From: UBA6244 sp965140775
GTDB lineage: Bacteria; Bacteroidota; Bacteroidia; Bacteroidales; F082
Length of the DNA: 64,000 bases
Reading direction: 5' to 3'
NCBI GenBank assembly: GCA_965140775.1
Contig: OZ223471.1
Coordinates: 1,116,001 to 1,180,000, forward strand
Under the pieces are notes generated by a model that saw nothing but the letters and a program-made list of their open reading frames with translations, made no database searches and was not told the DNA's origin. Below are positions 26,801-35,246 of the stretch, in pieces; the first letter of the stretch is position 1; every line of letters starts with the position of its first letter. The position numbers and the translations under genes were made by a program.

Positions 26801-27541
26801 ATGAAATGTAAGCAATTGATATTCAATAGATCGACATGGTTAACCATGTTGTTGATGTTGTTGAGTACCGGTACTTACACCTATTCTGAAAGTAATCCCT
26901 CTCCACGAAGCATTTCTCAAAAACTGGCTCATTATCCCATTTATCTGACCATGGAGATGGAAAGGTCAGGATTTCAGGTGGTTATGCCTGTTAATTACTA
27001 CTGGGCTACATTGCGGGCCAAGCAGGTTGAGGCGAAGGTGTCTTCTACTCCCACCGAAGCCATCATGGGAAAGGGGCTTACGAACGTCGCTCGTTTGGAG
27101 AAATTCCTTCTTACAAACAACCAACATGTTTCTTCCGAAGACGCACGCAACTTGGCTCACATTTATTGGGAAGAGTCGCTTACGGAGGGGGTAAATCCCG
27201 AGGTGGCTTTTACGCAGATGTGTTTGGAAACGGGGTTTTTAAGGTTTGACGGAACCGTTGATCCAAAACAGAATAATTTCTGTGGACTTGGTGTTACCGG
27301 AAACGGGGTGCAAGGGCTTTCGTTTGCCGACACCCGTGAAGGGGTAAGGGCGCACATCCAGCATCTCAAGGCCTATGCTTCCACAGAAAAACTCAACCGG
27401 GAACTGGTAGATCAGCGATTTGCCTACGTGAAGCGGGGCAGTGCAGAACAGATTTCTGACCTTACCGGAAAATGGGCTGCCGACAAGCATTATGATACCA
27501 AGATTCGCAGTTTGCTCCGCCGTTTATATCAAACCAACTGA
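26801..27541 (+). CDS. Exported glucosaminidase-domain (GH73-like) peptidoglycan hydrolase
   Basis: A 246-residue protein with a plausible N-terminal signal (residues 1-30, STWLTMLLMLLSTGTYTYS). The C-terminal 145 residues match the N-acetylglucosaminidase/FlgJ-like domain: ARNLAHIYWEESLTEGVNPEVAF, then MCLETGFLRF with the probable catalytic Glu, then NNFCGLGVTGNG and DTREGVRAHIQHLKAYAS. It would cleave peptidoglycan glycan strands during growth or turnover. It is divergent from sppA, and folK follows after a promoter. Confidence 0.85.
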   Translation: MKCKQLIFNRSTWLTMLLMLLSTGTYTYSESNPSPRSISQKLAHYPIYLTMEMERSGFQVVMPVNYYWATLRAKQVEAKVSSTPTEAIMGKGLTNVARLEKFLLTNNQHVSSEDARNLAHIYWEESLTEGVNPEVAFTQMCLETGFLRFDGTVDPKQNNFCGLGVTGNGVQGLSFADTREGVRAHIQHLKAYASTEKLNRELVDQRFAYVKRGSAEQISDLTGKWAADKHYDTKIRSLLRRLYQTN

Positions 27542-27586
27542 TAGTCATCATTGTTGGTATTTCACTGTTTTTTCTGCCGCTTCTTC

Positions 27587-27617
27587 TTGTAATAAGTATT
27601 TAGAATTGCTAGCTTTG
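27587..27617 (+). promoter_or_regulatory. Promoter of the folK-dNK operon
   Basis: TAGCTTTG at 27610-27617 matches TAnnTTTG and TTG at 27587-27589 lies 20 bases upstream, the usual Bacteroidota spacing. Transcription would start near 27623, about 15 bases before ATG 27638. Confidence 0.65.
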
Positions 27618-27637
27618 CATTCCTGTCGAAAACTGTT

Positions 27638-28144
27638 ATGCCACAAAAAAATCAGGTTTATTTGTTGCTTGGTAGCAATATTGATCCCCGCGAAACCTTT
27701 ATCAATAAGGCCATTACCATGATTGGTGAGCGGGTGGGAAAAATTGTGGATATGTCGGGCATATATCAATCGGAAGCCTGGGGTTTTCAATCGGACACTC
27801 CTTTTTTGAATAGGGTAATCCGGATTGAAACCGATCTGGATGCGGAATTGCTACTACAACAAACTCAGCAAATTGAAATCGATTTGGGGAGAACCGAGGC
27901 GAAAACCAATGGTTATGCTTCGCGAACAATGGACGTGGATTTGCTGTATTATAATGATAGTGTAGTGCATCGTGCCAACCTGATTATTCCTCATCCGCGG
28001 TTGCATTTGCGCAGGTTTACACTGGTGCCCATGGTTGAGTTGGCTCCTCATTTCCAGCATCCTGTTTTGCATCTCTCACAGGCCGAATTGCTGGCCGGTT
28101 GTGGCGATACAGGTGAAGTACAACCTTATACCCCACAAGGATGA
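27638..28144 (+). CDS. folK: 2-amino-4-hydroxy-6-hydroxymethyldihydropteridine diphosphokinase
   Basis: A 168-residue HPPK. It transfers pyrophosphate from ATP to 6-hydroxymethyl-7,8-dihydropterin in folate synthesis. The N-terminal LLGSNIDPRETFINKA and the family signature region DLGRTEAKTNGYASRTMDVDLLYYND (about residues 85-110) are present; the two Asp of DVDLL bind Mg2+. The closing HPRLHLRRFTLVPMVELAP is typical. The end overlaps the following deoxynucleoside kinase start (ATGA), implying one operon of nucleotide and folate metabolism. Confidence 0.93.
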   Translation: MPQKNQVYLLLGSNIDPRETFINKAITMIGERVGKIVDMSGIYQSEAWGFQSDTPFLNRVIRIETDLDAELLLQQTQQIEIDLGRTEAKTNGYASRTMDVDLLYYNDSVVHRANLIIPHPRLHLRRFTLVPMVELAPHFQHPVLHLSQAELLAGCGDTGEVQPYTPQG

Positions 28145-28773
28145 AGTACAATTTTATCGCCATCGAAGGAAATATAGGCGCCGGCAAAACGAGTTTGGCC
28201 ACCATGATTGCGGAGCAATATAATGCCAAACTCATACTGGAACAATTTGAGGACAACGCTTTCCTTCCTAAGTTTTATAAGGACCAGGAAAAATACGCCT
28301 TTCCGTTGGAGATGTCGTTTTTAGCTTCGCGTTATCAACAGCTTTCCGATCAGTTGGGCACACAGGATTTATTCAAAACATTCACCATCTCCGATTACTA
28401 CGTGGTGAAGTCGCTGATCTTTGCCCAAAAAACATTGCCACCTGCAGAGTTGGCATTGTATGTGCGCTTTTTCAATATTGTGAACCATCACCTTCCCAAA
28501 CCTGATTTGTTCATCTATCTCTATGTGAAAACGCCCAAACTGCAACAAAACATCCGTAAACGTGGTCGCGAATACGAACTTGAAATTCAGGACGATTATC
28601 TTGATAAAATTCAGGAGGGTTATTTTGATTTTATCCGACAACAACCACAGCTTACGACCCTCATTCTTGATACCAATCAACTCGATTTTGTTCAAAACAA
28701 AGAAGATTACCAAAAAATTCTGGATGTCATTCACCAGGACTACAAGCCGGGTATCCACCGAATTACTTTTTAA
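28141..28773 (+). CDS. Deoxynucleoside kinase (dNK family)
   Basis: A 210-residue kinase of the deoxyguanosine/deoxyadenosine kinase type, phosphorylating deoxynucleosides in the salvage pathway. The P-loop is IEGNIGAGKTSLA (residues 7-19). The TISDYYVVKSLIFA region and LFIYLYVKTPKLQQNIRKRGREYE (about residues 120-145), which holds the ERG-like Arg triplet, follow. The start overlaps folK by four bases, a common order in Bacteroidota. Which deoxynucleoside it prefers cannot be told from the sequence. Confidence 0.9.
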   Translation: MKYNFIAIEGNIGAGKTSLATMIAEQYNAKLILEQFEDNAFLPKFYKDQEKYAFPLEMSFLASRYQQLSDQLGTQDLFKTFTISDYYVVKSLIFAQKTLPPAELALYVRFFNIVNHHLPKPDLFIYLYVKTPKLQQNIRKRGREYELEIQDDYLDKIQEGYFDFIRQQPQLTTLILDTNQLDFVQNKEDYQKILDVIHQDYKPGIHRITF

Positions 28774-28877
28774 CGGCTGACCTTTTGTCTAATCTGAATA
28801 TCCCATTTTTGCTGGGTTTTCATCCGGAAATAGGTTAAAGTTTGGCTTTAGAAATAATGTAACCTTTATGGTATGAC

Positions 28878-28918
28878 AAAAAAAGAAAGCCCCGCCGAAT
28901 TGGCGAGGCTTTCTTTTT
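28878..28918. terminator. Bidirectional terminator between dNK and the OmpA/TPR gene
   Basis: AAAGAAAGCCCCGCC pairs with GGCGAGGCTTTCTTT around a short loop (one mismatch). An A-run precedes it and a T-run follows, so it can serve both convergent genes. Confidence 0.85.
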
Positions 28919-28932
28919 GAAAAAAGCAATTT

Positions 28933-31434
28933 CTACTTCATATTTACCAGAGCCTGGAATTCAGGTTCGTTGTAATATTTCAGGAATTCTCTGTCCATGG
29001 CAGCCATGGTAGCTACTTCAGGATCAGCTTTGATTGATTTACCCAAGTACTCGAGCATCATGGATTTGTTGCCTGAGCGAGCACCGGTAATAGCCATCAG
29101 GTACATGGTTTCTGCATCCTGAGGAGCACATTTGAATGTGGCTTCAGCACCGGCATTGTTTCCGTTGAGCAATTGAGCCAAACCTTTGTTAAAGTCGCAG
29201 TTAGCGCCTTTCAACAGCATTTCTGCTTTGGCGTAATCACCTTTGGCAATGTTTACAATACCCAGGTTGTAATTTTCGTCGCCACCCAGGCTTTGTGCTT
29301 TGGTGTAGCATTTTTCAGCTGACAAATAATCACCGGTCATCATGTGGTATGCACCCATGTTGTTGCGAACTTCGTATGAATTTTCATTCAGTTCCAATGC
29401 TTTGGTCAAAAGGTCTTTGGCTATTTCCAGATTGCCTTCTTCCAGTTCAACGGCTGCAGCATTGTTGAGTGATCTCCAGCATTTGGGGTAGAATTCGATG
29501 ATCGAACCGTAGATAAGTCTCTTGTTACCATTATCGTCAGTTAAAGTAGCTGCGTAGAACAGTTCTTCCATATCCAATGCACTTGGATTGGTGGTAGAAA
29601 GTTGAGCAATTTCTGCATCAGTTTTCTTTGGCATGTAGGTGTTTACTACAATTTCAGCACGTCTTAATGGAGGAAGAATATCGCGTTCGATTTCAGGGTA
29701 AATCAAAATCATGTTTCTGATTTCTTCTTCTTTTTTACTTTGTCCGGCTGAGTTGATCACGTTCAAGATAGCACTTTTATCCTGGATGGAAGAACCTTTT
29801 ACTGCGGTCATAAAGCCATTCCAGTCGGGACCGTTTGATTTAACAACGTAGTTAATATTTTCGGCATCGATGGCAGCATTCTTTTTGGCAGCTTTTTTAA
29901 ATCTGTCGGCCATGTATTTTTGAGCAGTTTCGGCACGACGTTGTGAGAGACCTTCGTTGAAAGTTTCTTCTCCTTCAGGTGAAGCCCAACCGTTGATGGT
30001 TACATCTTTGATTTTCCATCCTTTTTCAACATCTGTGAGGTTGTTGTTCAGGGCGTTGTAGTTTTCGTCGTTTTTATTCAAAGGCAGTTTCATGTTCAGT
30101 TGAGCAAGATTTACCTGATAGAACAAATTAGATTTTTGTGAACTGATGGTTTCTTTTTCGTATGCATCCGGTGCCCAGGCCAATACTTCACTGTCTCTGT
30201 AGTAGTTGGAGGTATGGATGGTACCGTCAGCCATTTTGCGTGCGGGAACCAACATGGCACCTTTGGCATTTTGAGCAGCTTCGCATGATTCGTAGGTTTC
30301 GCCGTTGTAGGTATAAATAACGGGAGCTACTTCCAGTTCAGCCACGTTCATTGCGGGGTCGTAAGGAATTTTTCCGGTATAGGTAAAAGCTCCACCATTG
30401 CTATAGTTGATCAAAGTTCCGTCGCCGGCTACATCTTCACCTTTAAACATCATGGGTGGGAAAGTGGCTTGTCCGCCTTCATAGGTCATCACGGGAGCAA
30501 AGCACATCACAGCTTTTTTGTCAAAATATTTGGGAGGGAATACTCCTTTAATGGTAACAATCACACTATCACCTTTTTCTTCCAACGGATCGGGAGTGGC
30601 AGTAAGCTCAACTTTTTCGAAGTTAGAAACCATTTTCTTGGTTTTATTTCCGCCAAATTTGTAGCGGGCACCAATATTAAAGTGTGAATATACGTCATGT
30701 TTTACTTCTTGTGCTCCATGCAATACGCCATCAGCATAGTCGGTGTCCATATAAACATAGGAGTAGTCTCCGTAAATATCCCATTTTTCACTTACATTGA
30801 AATTTACATTTAACCCGACGGGGGCAATATAATCAATGTTTCTGTCGCTAATACCGTTTCCGGTTCCGCCTGATTTTGTTCCTTTTTGTCCATTTGATGC
30901 AATGGCAATATCTGTTCCCAAATCATAGGTTGTAGATTTCCATTGTGTTTGACCAAAACCTAAGTGCGCTTCAAAATCCACCAATCTTTCATGATAGCCT
31001 GAAATCAAGTTGGAAATATTGATTCCCACGTTAAGGCTACCACCATAATAATCAGCATTGAAACGCATGTCGCGACCCCATTTGGCGTCTGGTACCGTCA
31101 TGGTGGCAACATTCTTTTTTTCGCCTTCAAAAAATCCTCTGTCTGCATCAATATATGCGCTGAACACGGATGTTAGTTGACGACCAAAACTGAGTGCCCC
31201 ATTGATGTTGGTATGTCCAAAATCAGGAGCAAAGTTGTATTGGCTCAAGTCAGCATGCGACCATGTGGGCCCAATTTCAGCTCCAACAAACCAGAACGGA
31301 GAAAAAGAGGAGCTTGTTTTTTCCTTTTTTTCAACTTTGGCATCCCCTGCTTCCTGAGCATAGAATGTTAAAGGTAAAGCTGAGATCAAGCTAAAGATCA
31401 GAGCTTTGGTAAATAAAGAATACGCTTTTTTCAT
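28933..31434 (-). CDS. Outer-membrane beta-barrel protein with OmpA-like and TPR regions
   Basis: An 833-residue outer-membrane protein with signal peptide KKAYSLFTKALIFSLISALPLTFYAQ. Residues 45-275 form a beta-barrel-like segment (FWFVGAEIGPTWSHADL, then VNISGYHERLVDFEAHLGFG, then HFNIGARYKFGG). Residues 470-600 contain an OmpA-like peptidoglycan-binding region (VTINGWASPEGEETFNEGL, SQRRAETAQKYM). The C-terminal 200 residues hold TPR-like repeats (NSYEVRNNMGAYHMMTGDYLS, LGIVNIAKGDYAKAEML). It probably links the outer membrane to the cell wall. TAGATTTG on the minus strand (31466-31473) is a candidate promoter. Confidence 0.75.
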   Translation of the reverse strand: MKKAYSLFTKALIFSLISALPLTFYAQEAGDAKVEKKEKTSSSFSPFWFVGAEIGPTWSHADLSQYNFAPDFGHTNINGALSFGRQLTSVFSAYIDADRGFFEGEKKNVATMTVPDAKWGRDMRFNADYYGGSLNVGINISNLISGYHERLVDFEAHLGFGQTQWKSTTYDLGTDIAIASNGQKGTKSGGTGNGISDRNIDYIAPVGLNVNFNVSEKWDIYGDYSYVYMDTDYADGVLHGAQEVKHDVYSHFNIGARYKFGGNKTKKMVSNFEKVELTATPDPLEEKGDSVIVTIKGVFPPKYFDKKAVMCFAPVMTYEGGQATFPPMMFKGEDVAGDGTLINYSNGGAFTYTGKIPYDPAMNVAELEVAPVIYTYNGETYESCEAAQNAKGAMLVPARKMADGTIHTSNYYRDSEVLAWAPDAYEKETISSQKSNLFYQVNLAQLNMKLPLNKNDENYNALNNNLTDVEKGWKIKDVTINGWASPEGEETFNEGLSQRRAETAQKYMADRFKKAAKKNAAIDAENINYVVKSNGPDWNGFMTAVKGSSIQDKSAILNVINSAGQSKKEEEIRNMILIYPEIERDILPPLRRAEIVVNTYMPKKTDAEIAQLSTTNPSALDMEELFYAATLTDDNGNKRLIYGSIIEFYPKCWRSLNNAAAVELEEGNLEIAKDLLTKALELNENSYEVRNNMGAYHMMTGDYLSAEKCYTKAQSLGGDENYNLGIVNIAKGDYAKAEMLLKGANCDFNKGLAQLLNGNNAGAEATFKCAPQDAETMYLMAITGARSGNKSMMLEYLGKSIKADPEVATMAAMDREFLKYYNEPEFQALVNMK

Positions 31435-31465
31435 GATAGTAAAGTTATTGTAGAATTATTATTTG

Positions 31466-31473
31466 CAAATCTA
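31466..31473 (-). promoter_or_regulatory. Candidate -7 element for the OmpA/TPR gene
   Basis: The minus strand reads TAGATTTG, a match to TAnnTTTG, 32 bases before the start codon. No convincing -33 element is visible. Confidence 0.4.
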
Positions 31474-31623
31474 ATTATTTTATTGTTCAACTAAGATGAT
31501 TTCAGGTTATTAATCATATTTTAGTGATTCGTTAATTAAGCAAAAATAGTAAAATATACATATAAGTCACCAATTATTACAGTTTTTACGCACAATTAAT
31601 ATTTTGGTTACGTATTGGTATAA

Positions 31624-32151
31624 CTATTTCAATTTTAGGCTTATATCCCAAAGTACAATTCCGGCCGAAACGCTAATGTTAAACGAGTGCTTGGTTCCCC
31701 ACTGGGGTATTTCAATGCATTGGTCACATTCATCAATAACCTTGTCGTCCACGCCATGTACTTCATTACCAAATATTAAGGCGTACTTTCTGTCTTTGAT
31801 CGGTTGAAAATCAATTAACGAAATGGCTTGGTCGGCTTGTTCAATGGCGATGGTTTGATATCCCGATTTTCTAAGTTTTTTTACCGCTTCCAGGGTAGTA
31901 TGTTCATAGGTCCACTCGACAGATTCGGTGGCACCAAGGGCAGTTTTGTGAATTTCACGGTGGGGGGGCTGAGCCGTAATGCCGCAAAGTATGATTTTTT
32001 CGATGGCCAGGGCATCTGAAGTTCTGAAAACCGAACCTATATTACTTAAGCTTCGGATATTGTCAAGCACAACCACCAAGTGCGTTTTGGGCTGCTTTTT
32101 AAATGCTTCCACCGAAACCCTGTTGAGCTCCTCATTTTTTAGTTTTCTCAT
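31624..32151 (-). CDS. TrmH-family RNA methyltransferase
   Basis: A 175-residue SpoU-class 2'-O-methyltransferase with a deep trefoil-knot fold. The three family motifs are present: RSLSNIGSVFRTSDAL (motif 1, about residue 32), ALIFGNEVHGVDDKVID (motif 2, about 125) and IPQWGTKHSFNISVSAGIVLWD (motif 3, about 150). The N-terminal substrate-binding domain of larger members is absent. It should methylate a tRNA or rRNA nucleotide, target unknown. It is divergent from mutS. Confidence 0.9.
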   Translation of the reverse strand: MRKLKNEELNRVSVEAFKKQPKTHLVVVLDNIRSLSNIGSVFRTSDALAIEKIILCGITAQPPHREIHKTALGATESVEWTYEHTTLEAVKKLRKSGYQTIAIEQADQAISLIDFQPIKDRKYALIFGNEVHGVDDKVIDECDQCIEIPQWGTKHSFNISVSAGIVLWDISLKLK

Positions 32152-32169
32152 GATTCATTGTCTGTGGGG

Positions 32170-32177
32170 CAAAAATA
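32170..32177 (-). promoter_or_regulatory. -7 element for the TrmH-family gene
   Basis: The minus strand reads TATTTTTG (TAnnTTTG), 19 bases before the start codon at 32151. It forms a divergent pair with the mutS element at 32211. Confidence 0.5.
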
Positions 32178-32210
32178 GAACAGATATGGTCAACTAACCA
32201 CCTCATTGAT

Positions 32211-32218
32211 TATCTTTG
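32211..32218 (+). promoter_or_regulatory. -7 element that decides the mutS start
   Basis: TATCTTTG matches TAnnTTTG perfectly and ends two bases before the TTG at 32220. Transcription would normally begin five to seven bases downstream, inside the first mutS codons. The mRNA would then be leaderless, or translation would begin at a later in-frame codon (TTG 32232 or ATG 32268). Confidence 0.5.
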
Positions 32219-32219
32219 T

Positions 32220-34853
32220 TTGAAAAAAACGTTGAGCAAAGAATCAAAATACGTCGAAACCCCGCTGATGAAGCAATACAACCAGATAAAAACCAAATAT
32301 CCGGATGCCTTGCTCTTGTTTAGGGTGGGTGATTTTTATGAAACATTTGGTACTGATGCCATTCGAGCTTCTGCCGTTCTCGGAATTGTGTTAACCAAAC
32401 GAAGGAATGGAGCTGCTTCTTTTGTGGAATTGGCAGGATTTCCGCATCACTCGCTGGATACCTACCTTCCCAAGTTGGTGCGCGCCGGTCATCGGGTGGC
32501 CATTTGTGATCAGCTGGAAGACCCCAAATTGACCAAAAAAATTGTTAAGCGGGGAGTAACTGAACTGGTGACTCCGGGTGTAACCATGAACGATCATGTG
32601 CTCGAGCAAAAGGAAAATAATTTTCTGGCAGCAGTGCATCTTACCTCAGGAACGAGCGGGGTGAGTTTCGTGGACATCAGTACGGGTGAGTTTTTTTTGG
32701 CCGAGGGTAGTTTGGAATATGTGGATAAGTTGCTCCAAAGCTTTTCGCCCAGTGAGGTGGTGGTGCAGCGTCAAAACCGAAACCTGTTTCAACAACATTT
32801 TGGCGATGGCTATTTACTTGCCTTTTTTGACGACTGGGTTTTTGGAGAAGATTTTGCCGAAACGGTTCTTCTCAAGCATTTTAAAACTGCTTCACTTAAG
32901 GGTTTTGGCGTAGAATCCCTTGAAAAAGGGGTGGTAGCTGCCGGTGCCTGCATCCATTATTTGCTCGAAACACATCACGACAAAATCGACCATATCACCA
33001 AGCTTAGCCGTATTGATGAAGGCAGGTTTGTATGGCTCGACAAATTCACCATCCGCAATCTGGAGCTGGTATCACCATTGAGTCCGGGCGCTATTACCTT
33101 GCTGGATATCATCGATCATACGGCATCGCCCATGGGTGCCCGCATGATGAGGCGATGGATTACGCTTCCGCTAAAAGACATCAAATCTATCAACGACCGA
33201 CTTAACGTGGTGGATTATTTGATGCAACAAACTGATTTTGAACAGCAACTACATGATGAAATAAAGAAAACCGGCGACCTCGAACGGTTGATTTCCAAGG
33301 TGGCTACCCATCGGGTGAATCCACGCGAACTGGTGCAGTTGAAGCGGGCATTGCAGGCCGTGGAACGATTGAAAAACTTGTGTAGTGTAACGGATCACGA
33401 TGCCTTAAAACCCATCGCCGATCAACTCAATCATTGCCCTGTGCTTATCGAAAAACTTGCCGCAGAACTTACCGAAGAACCCCCTGCTTTGCTGTCGAAG
33501 GGTCAGGTGATTGCCAAGGGTGTTTCGGAAGAGCTCGACGAATTACGCAACCTGGCAGGAAGCGGCAAAGATTTTCTGAAATCGTTGGTCAAGCAGGAAA
33601 TAGAACGTACCGGTATCTCTTCGTTGAAAATTGGATTCAACAATGTGTTCGGGTATTATCTGGAAGTGACCAATACGCACAAAGATAAAGTTCCGCCGGA
33701 ATGGCACCGCAAACAAACCCTCACCGGCAGCGAACGATACATCACCGAAGAGCTGAAGGTATATGAGCAAAAAATTCTGGGTGCCGAAGAAAAGATGGCC
33801 GTGCTCGAACAAAAATATTTCGAGATGTTGGTGCATTTTGCCGCGGGGTTTGTGGATCAGGTTCAGCTCAATGCCAAGCTCATTGCAGGTTTGGATTGTC
33901 TGGATTCGTTTGCCCGTATTTCGTTGGAAAACAATTATAAACGTCCTGTTTTGGATGAGGAGTTGACCCTCGATATCAAAGGAGGCCGACATCCCGTTAT
34001 TGAAAAAAACCTGCCTCCCGGCGAAAGCTATATTGCCAACGATGTGTACCTCGATCACGGAAAGCAACAAATCATCATGATAACAGGACCCAATATGTCG
34101 GGTAAGTCGGCACTTCTACGTCAAACTGCATTAATTGTTTTACTGGCTCAGATGGGTTGTTTTGTGCCTGCCGCTTCCGCGAAAATTGGGGTGGTCGATA
34201 AACTGTTTACCAGGGTAGGGGCGTCCGACAACATTTCATCAGGCGAATCTACCTTTATGGTGGAGATGAACGAAACGGCCAGCATCCTCAACAATATTTC
34301 CAACCGCAGTTTGATTTTGCTGGACGAAATTGGTCGTGGAACCAGCACCTACGATGGTATCTCCATCGCGTGGAGTATCGCCGAGTACCTGCACAGTCAT
34401 CCGGCTTATCGGGCCAAGGTGCTTTTCGCCACCCACTATCATGAACTTAACGAAATGGCCGAAACCATGTCGCGGATTAAAAACTATCATGTTTCGGTGA
34501 AAGAAATTGGCGACAAGGTGATTTTTTTGCGAAAGCTGAAAAAAGGCGGGAGCGAGCATAGCTTTGGAATTCATGTGGCCGAAATGGCCGGAATGCCACG
34601 GAAAGTGGTGGAACGTGCCCGACAGATGCTGAAGGTATTGGAAAAAAATCATAGCAGTGAATCGCTAAACGAAGCCATCAAAAAGACCAGAGAAACCGAA
34701 AACATGCAACTCAGTTTTATCCAACTCGACGATCCGTTGTTACATCAAATAAAAGCGGACATCCTGAATACCAATATCGATACGCTTACACCTGTAGAGG
34801 CCTTGATGAAGTTGAACGAGATAAAAAAACTGCTGGGGAATGCCCAAAAATAG
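32220..34853 (+). CDS. mutS: DNA mismatch repair ATPase MutS
   Basis: An 877-residue mismatch recognition protein. Domain I has ETPLMKQYNQIKTKYPDALL followed by RVGDFYETF, whose Phe-x-Glu contacts the mismatched base. The ATPase has Walker A TGPNMSGKSALLRQ (about residue 625) and Walker B SLILLDEIGRGTSTYDG (about 700), followed by the HFATHYHELNEMA-like switch region. The C-terminal helix-turn-helix dimerisation region is present. The length is typical of MutS1. The start is uncertain: TTG 32220 includes the family's TPLMKQY segment, but a promoter element lies almost on top of it. Confidence 0.95.
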   Translation: MKKTLSKESKYVETPLMKQYNQIKTKYPDALLLFRVGDFYETFGTDAIRASAVLGIVLTKRRNGAASFVELAGFPHHSLDTYLPKLVRAGHRVAICDQLEDPKLTKKIVKRGVTELVTPGVTMNDHVLEQKENNFLAAVHLTSGTSGVSFVDISTGEFFLAEGSLEYVDKLLQSFSPSEVVVQRQNRNLFQQHFGDGYLLAFFDDWVFGEDFAETVLLKHFKTASLKGFGVESLEKGVVAAGACIHYLLETHHDKIDHITKLSRIDEGRFVWLDKFTIRNLELVSPLSPGAITLLDIIDHTASPMGARMMRRWITLPLKDIKSINDRLNVVDYLMQQTDFEQQLHDEIKKTGDLERLISKVATHRVNPRELVQLKRALQAVERLKNLCSVTDHDALKPIADQLNHCPVLIEKLAAELTEEPPALLSKGQVIAKGVSEELDELRNLAGSGKDFLKSLVKQEIERTGISSLKIGFNNVFGYYLEVTNTHKDKVPPEWHRKQTLTGSERYITEELKVYEQKILGAEEKMAVLEQKYFEMLVHFAAGFVDQVQLNAKLIAGLDCLDSFARISLENNYKRPVLDEELTLDIKGGRHPVIEKNLPPGESYIANDVYLDHGKQQIIMITGPNMSGKSALLRQTALIVLLAQMGCFVPAASAKIGVVDKLFTRVGASDNISSGESTFMVEMNETASILNNISNRSLILLDEIGRGTSTYDGISIAWSIAEYLHSHPAYRAKVLFATHYHELNEMAETMSRIKNYHVSVKEIGDKVIFLRKLKKGGSEHSFGIHVAEMAGMPRKVVERARQMLKVLEKNHSSESLNEAIKKTRETENMQLSFIQLDDPLLHQIKADILNTNIDTLTPVEALMKLNEIKKLLGNAQK

Positions 34854-34899
34854 GCACGTTGAGAAAAAATTTCGTCAGAGAAAAAAATTCTCCAAAAAT

Positions 34900-34932
34900 T
34901 TTGGAGGATAAATAAAAATTGTATTACATTTG
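34900..34932 (+). promoter_or_regulatory. Promoter of the tRNA-Gly/tRNA-Leu pair
   Basis: TACATTTG at 34925-34932 and TTTG at 34900-34903, 21 bases apart, fit the -7/-33 pattern. The -33 element lies inside a perfect palindrome CTCCAAAA-A-TTTTGGAG (34890-34906), which may instead be a weak end signal for mutS. Confidence 0.6.
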
Positions 34933-34976
34933 CACCTCCAAAAACGATACCACGTGTTGGTAACCTTGATGGAAAC

Positions 34977-35050
<74 letters not shown>

Positions 35051-35052
35051 AT

Positions 35053-35085
35053 AAATCCCGGATCCGTTTAGCGGGTGCGGGATTT
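35053..35085 (+). terminator. Hairpin between the two tRNA genes
   Basis: AAATCCCG pairs with CGGGATTT around a 17-base loop. It could act in tRNA processing or as a partial terminator. Confidence 0.35.
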
Positions 35086-35099
35086 GTTCTTAAAAATAG

Positions 35100-35184
35100 G
35101 CTCGAGTGGTGGAATTGGTAGACACGTTGGACTTAAAATCCAATGACCATTGCGGTCGTGCGGGTTCAAGTCCCGCCTCGAGTA
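35100..35184 (+). tRNA. tRNA-Leu (anticodon TAA)
   Basis: An 85-base class II tRNA with a long variable arm (TGACCATTGCGGTCGT). The acceptor GCTCGAG pairs with CTCGAGT (first pair G-T). The anticodon loop CTTAAAA lies between TTGGA and TCCAA, anticodon TAA at 35134-35136. The T-arm GCGGGTTCAAGTCCCGC is normal. No CCA is encoded. Confidence 0.97.
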
Positions 35185-35188
35185 CTTT

Positions 35189-35222
35189 AAAGGGTTGACT
35201 TGTAGAAAGTTAACCCTTTTTT
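35189..35222 (+). terminator. Terminator of the tRNA operon
   Basis: AAAGGGTTGACT pairs with AGTTAACCCTTT (one mismatch) around a 7-base loop, followed by more T. It lies four bases beyond tRNA-Leu and faces the convergent kamA-like gene. Confidence 0.8.
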
Positions 35223-35246
35223 ATACCCAATTGAAGACAAGTCGCT

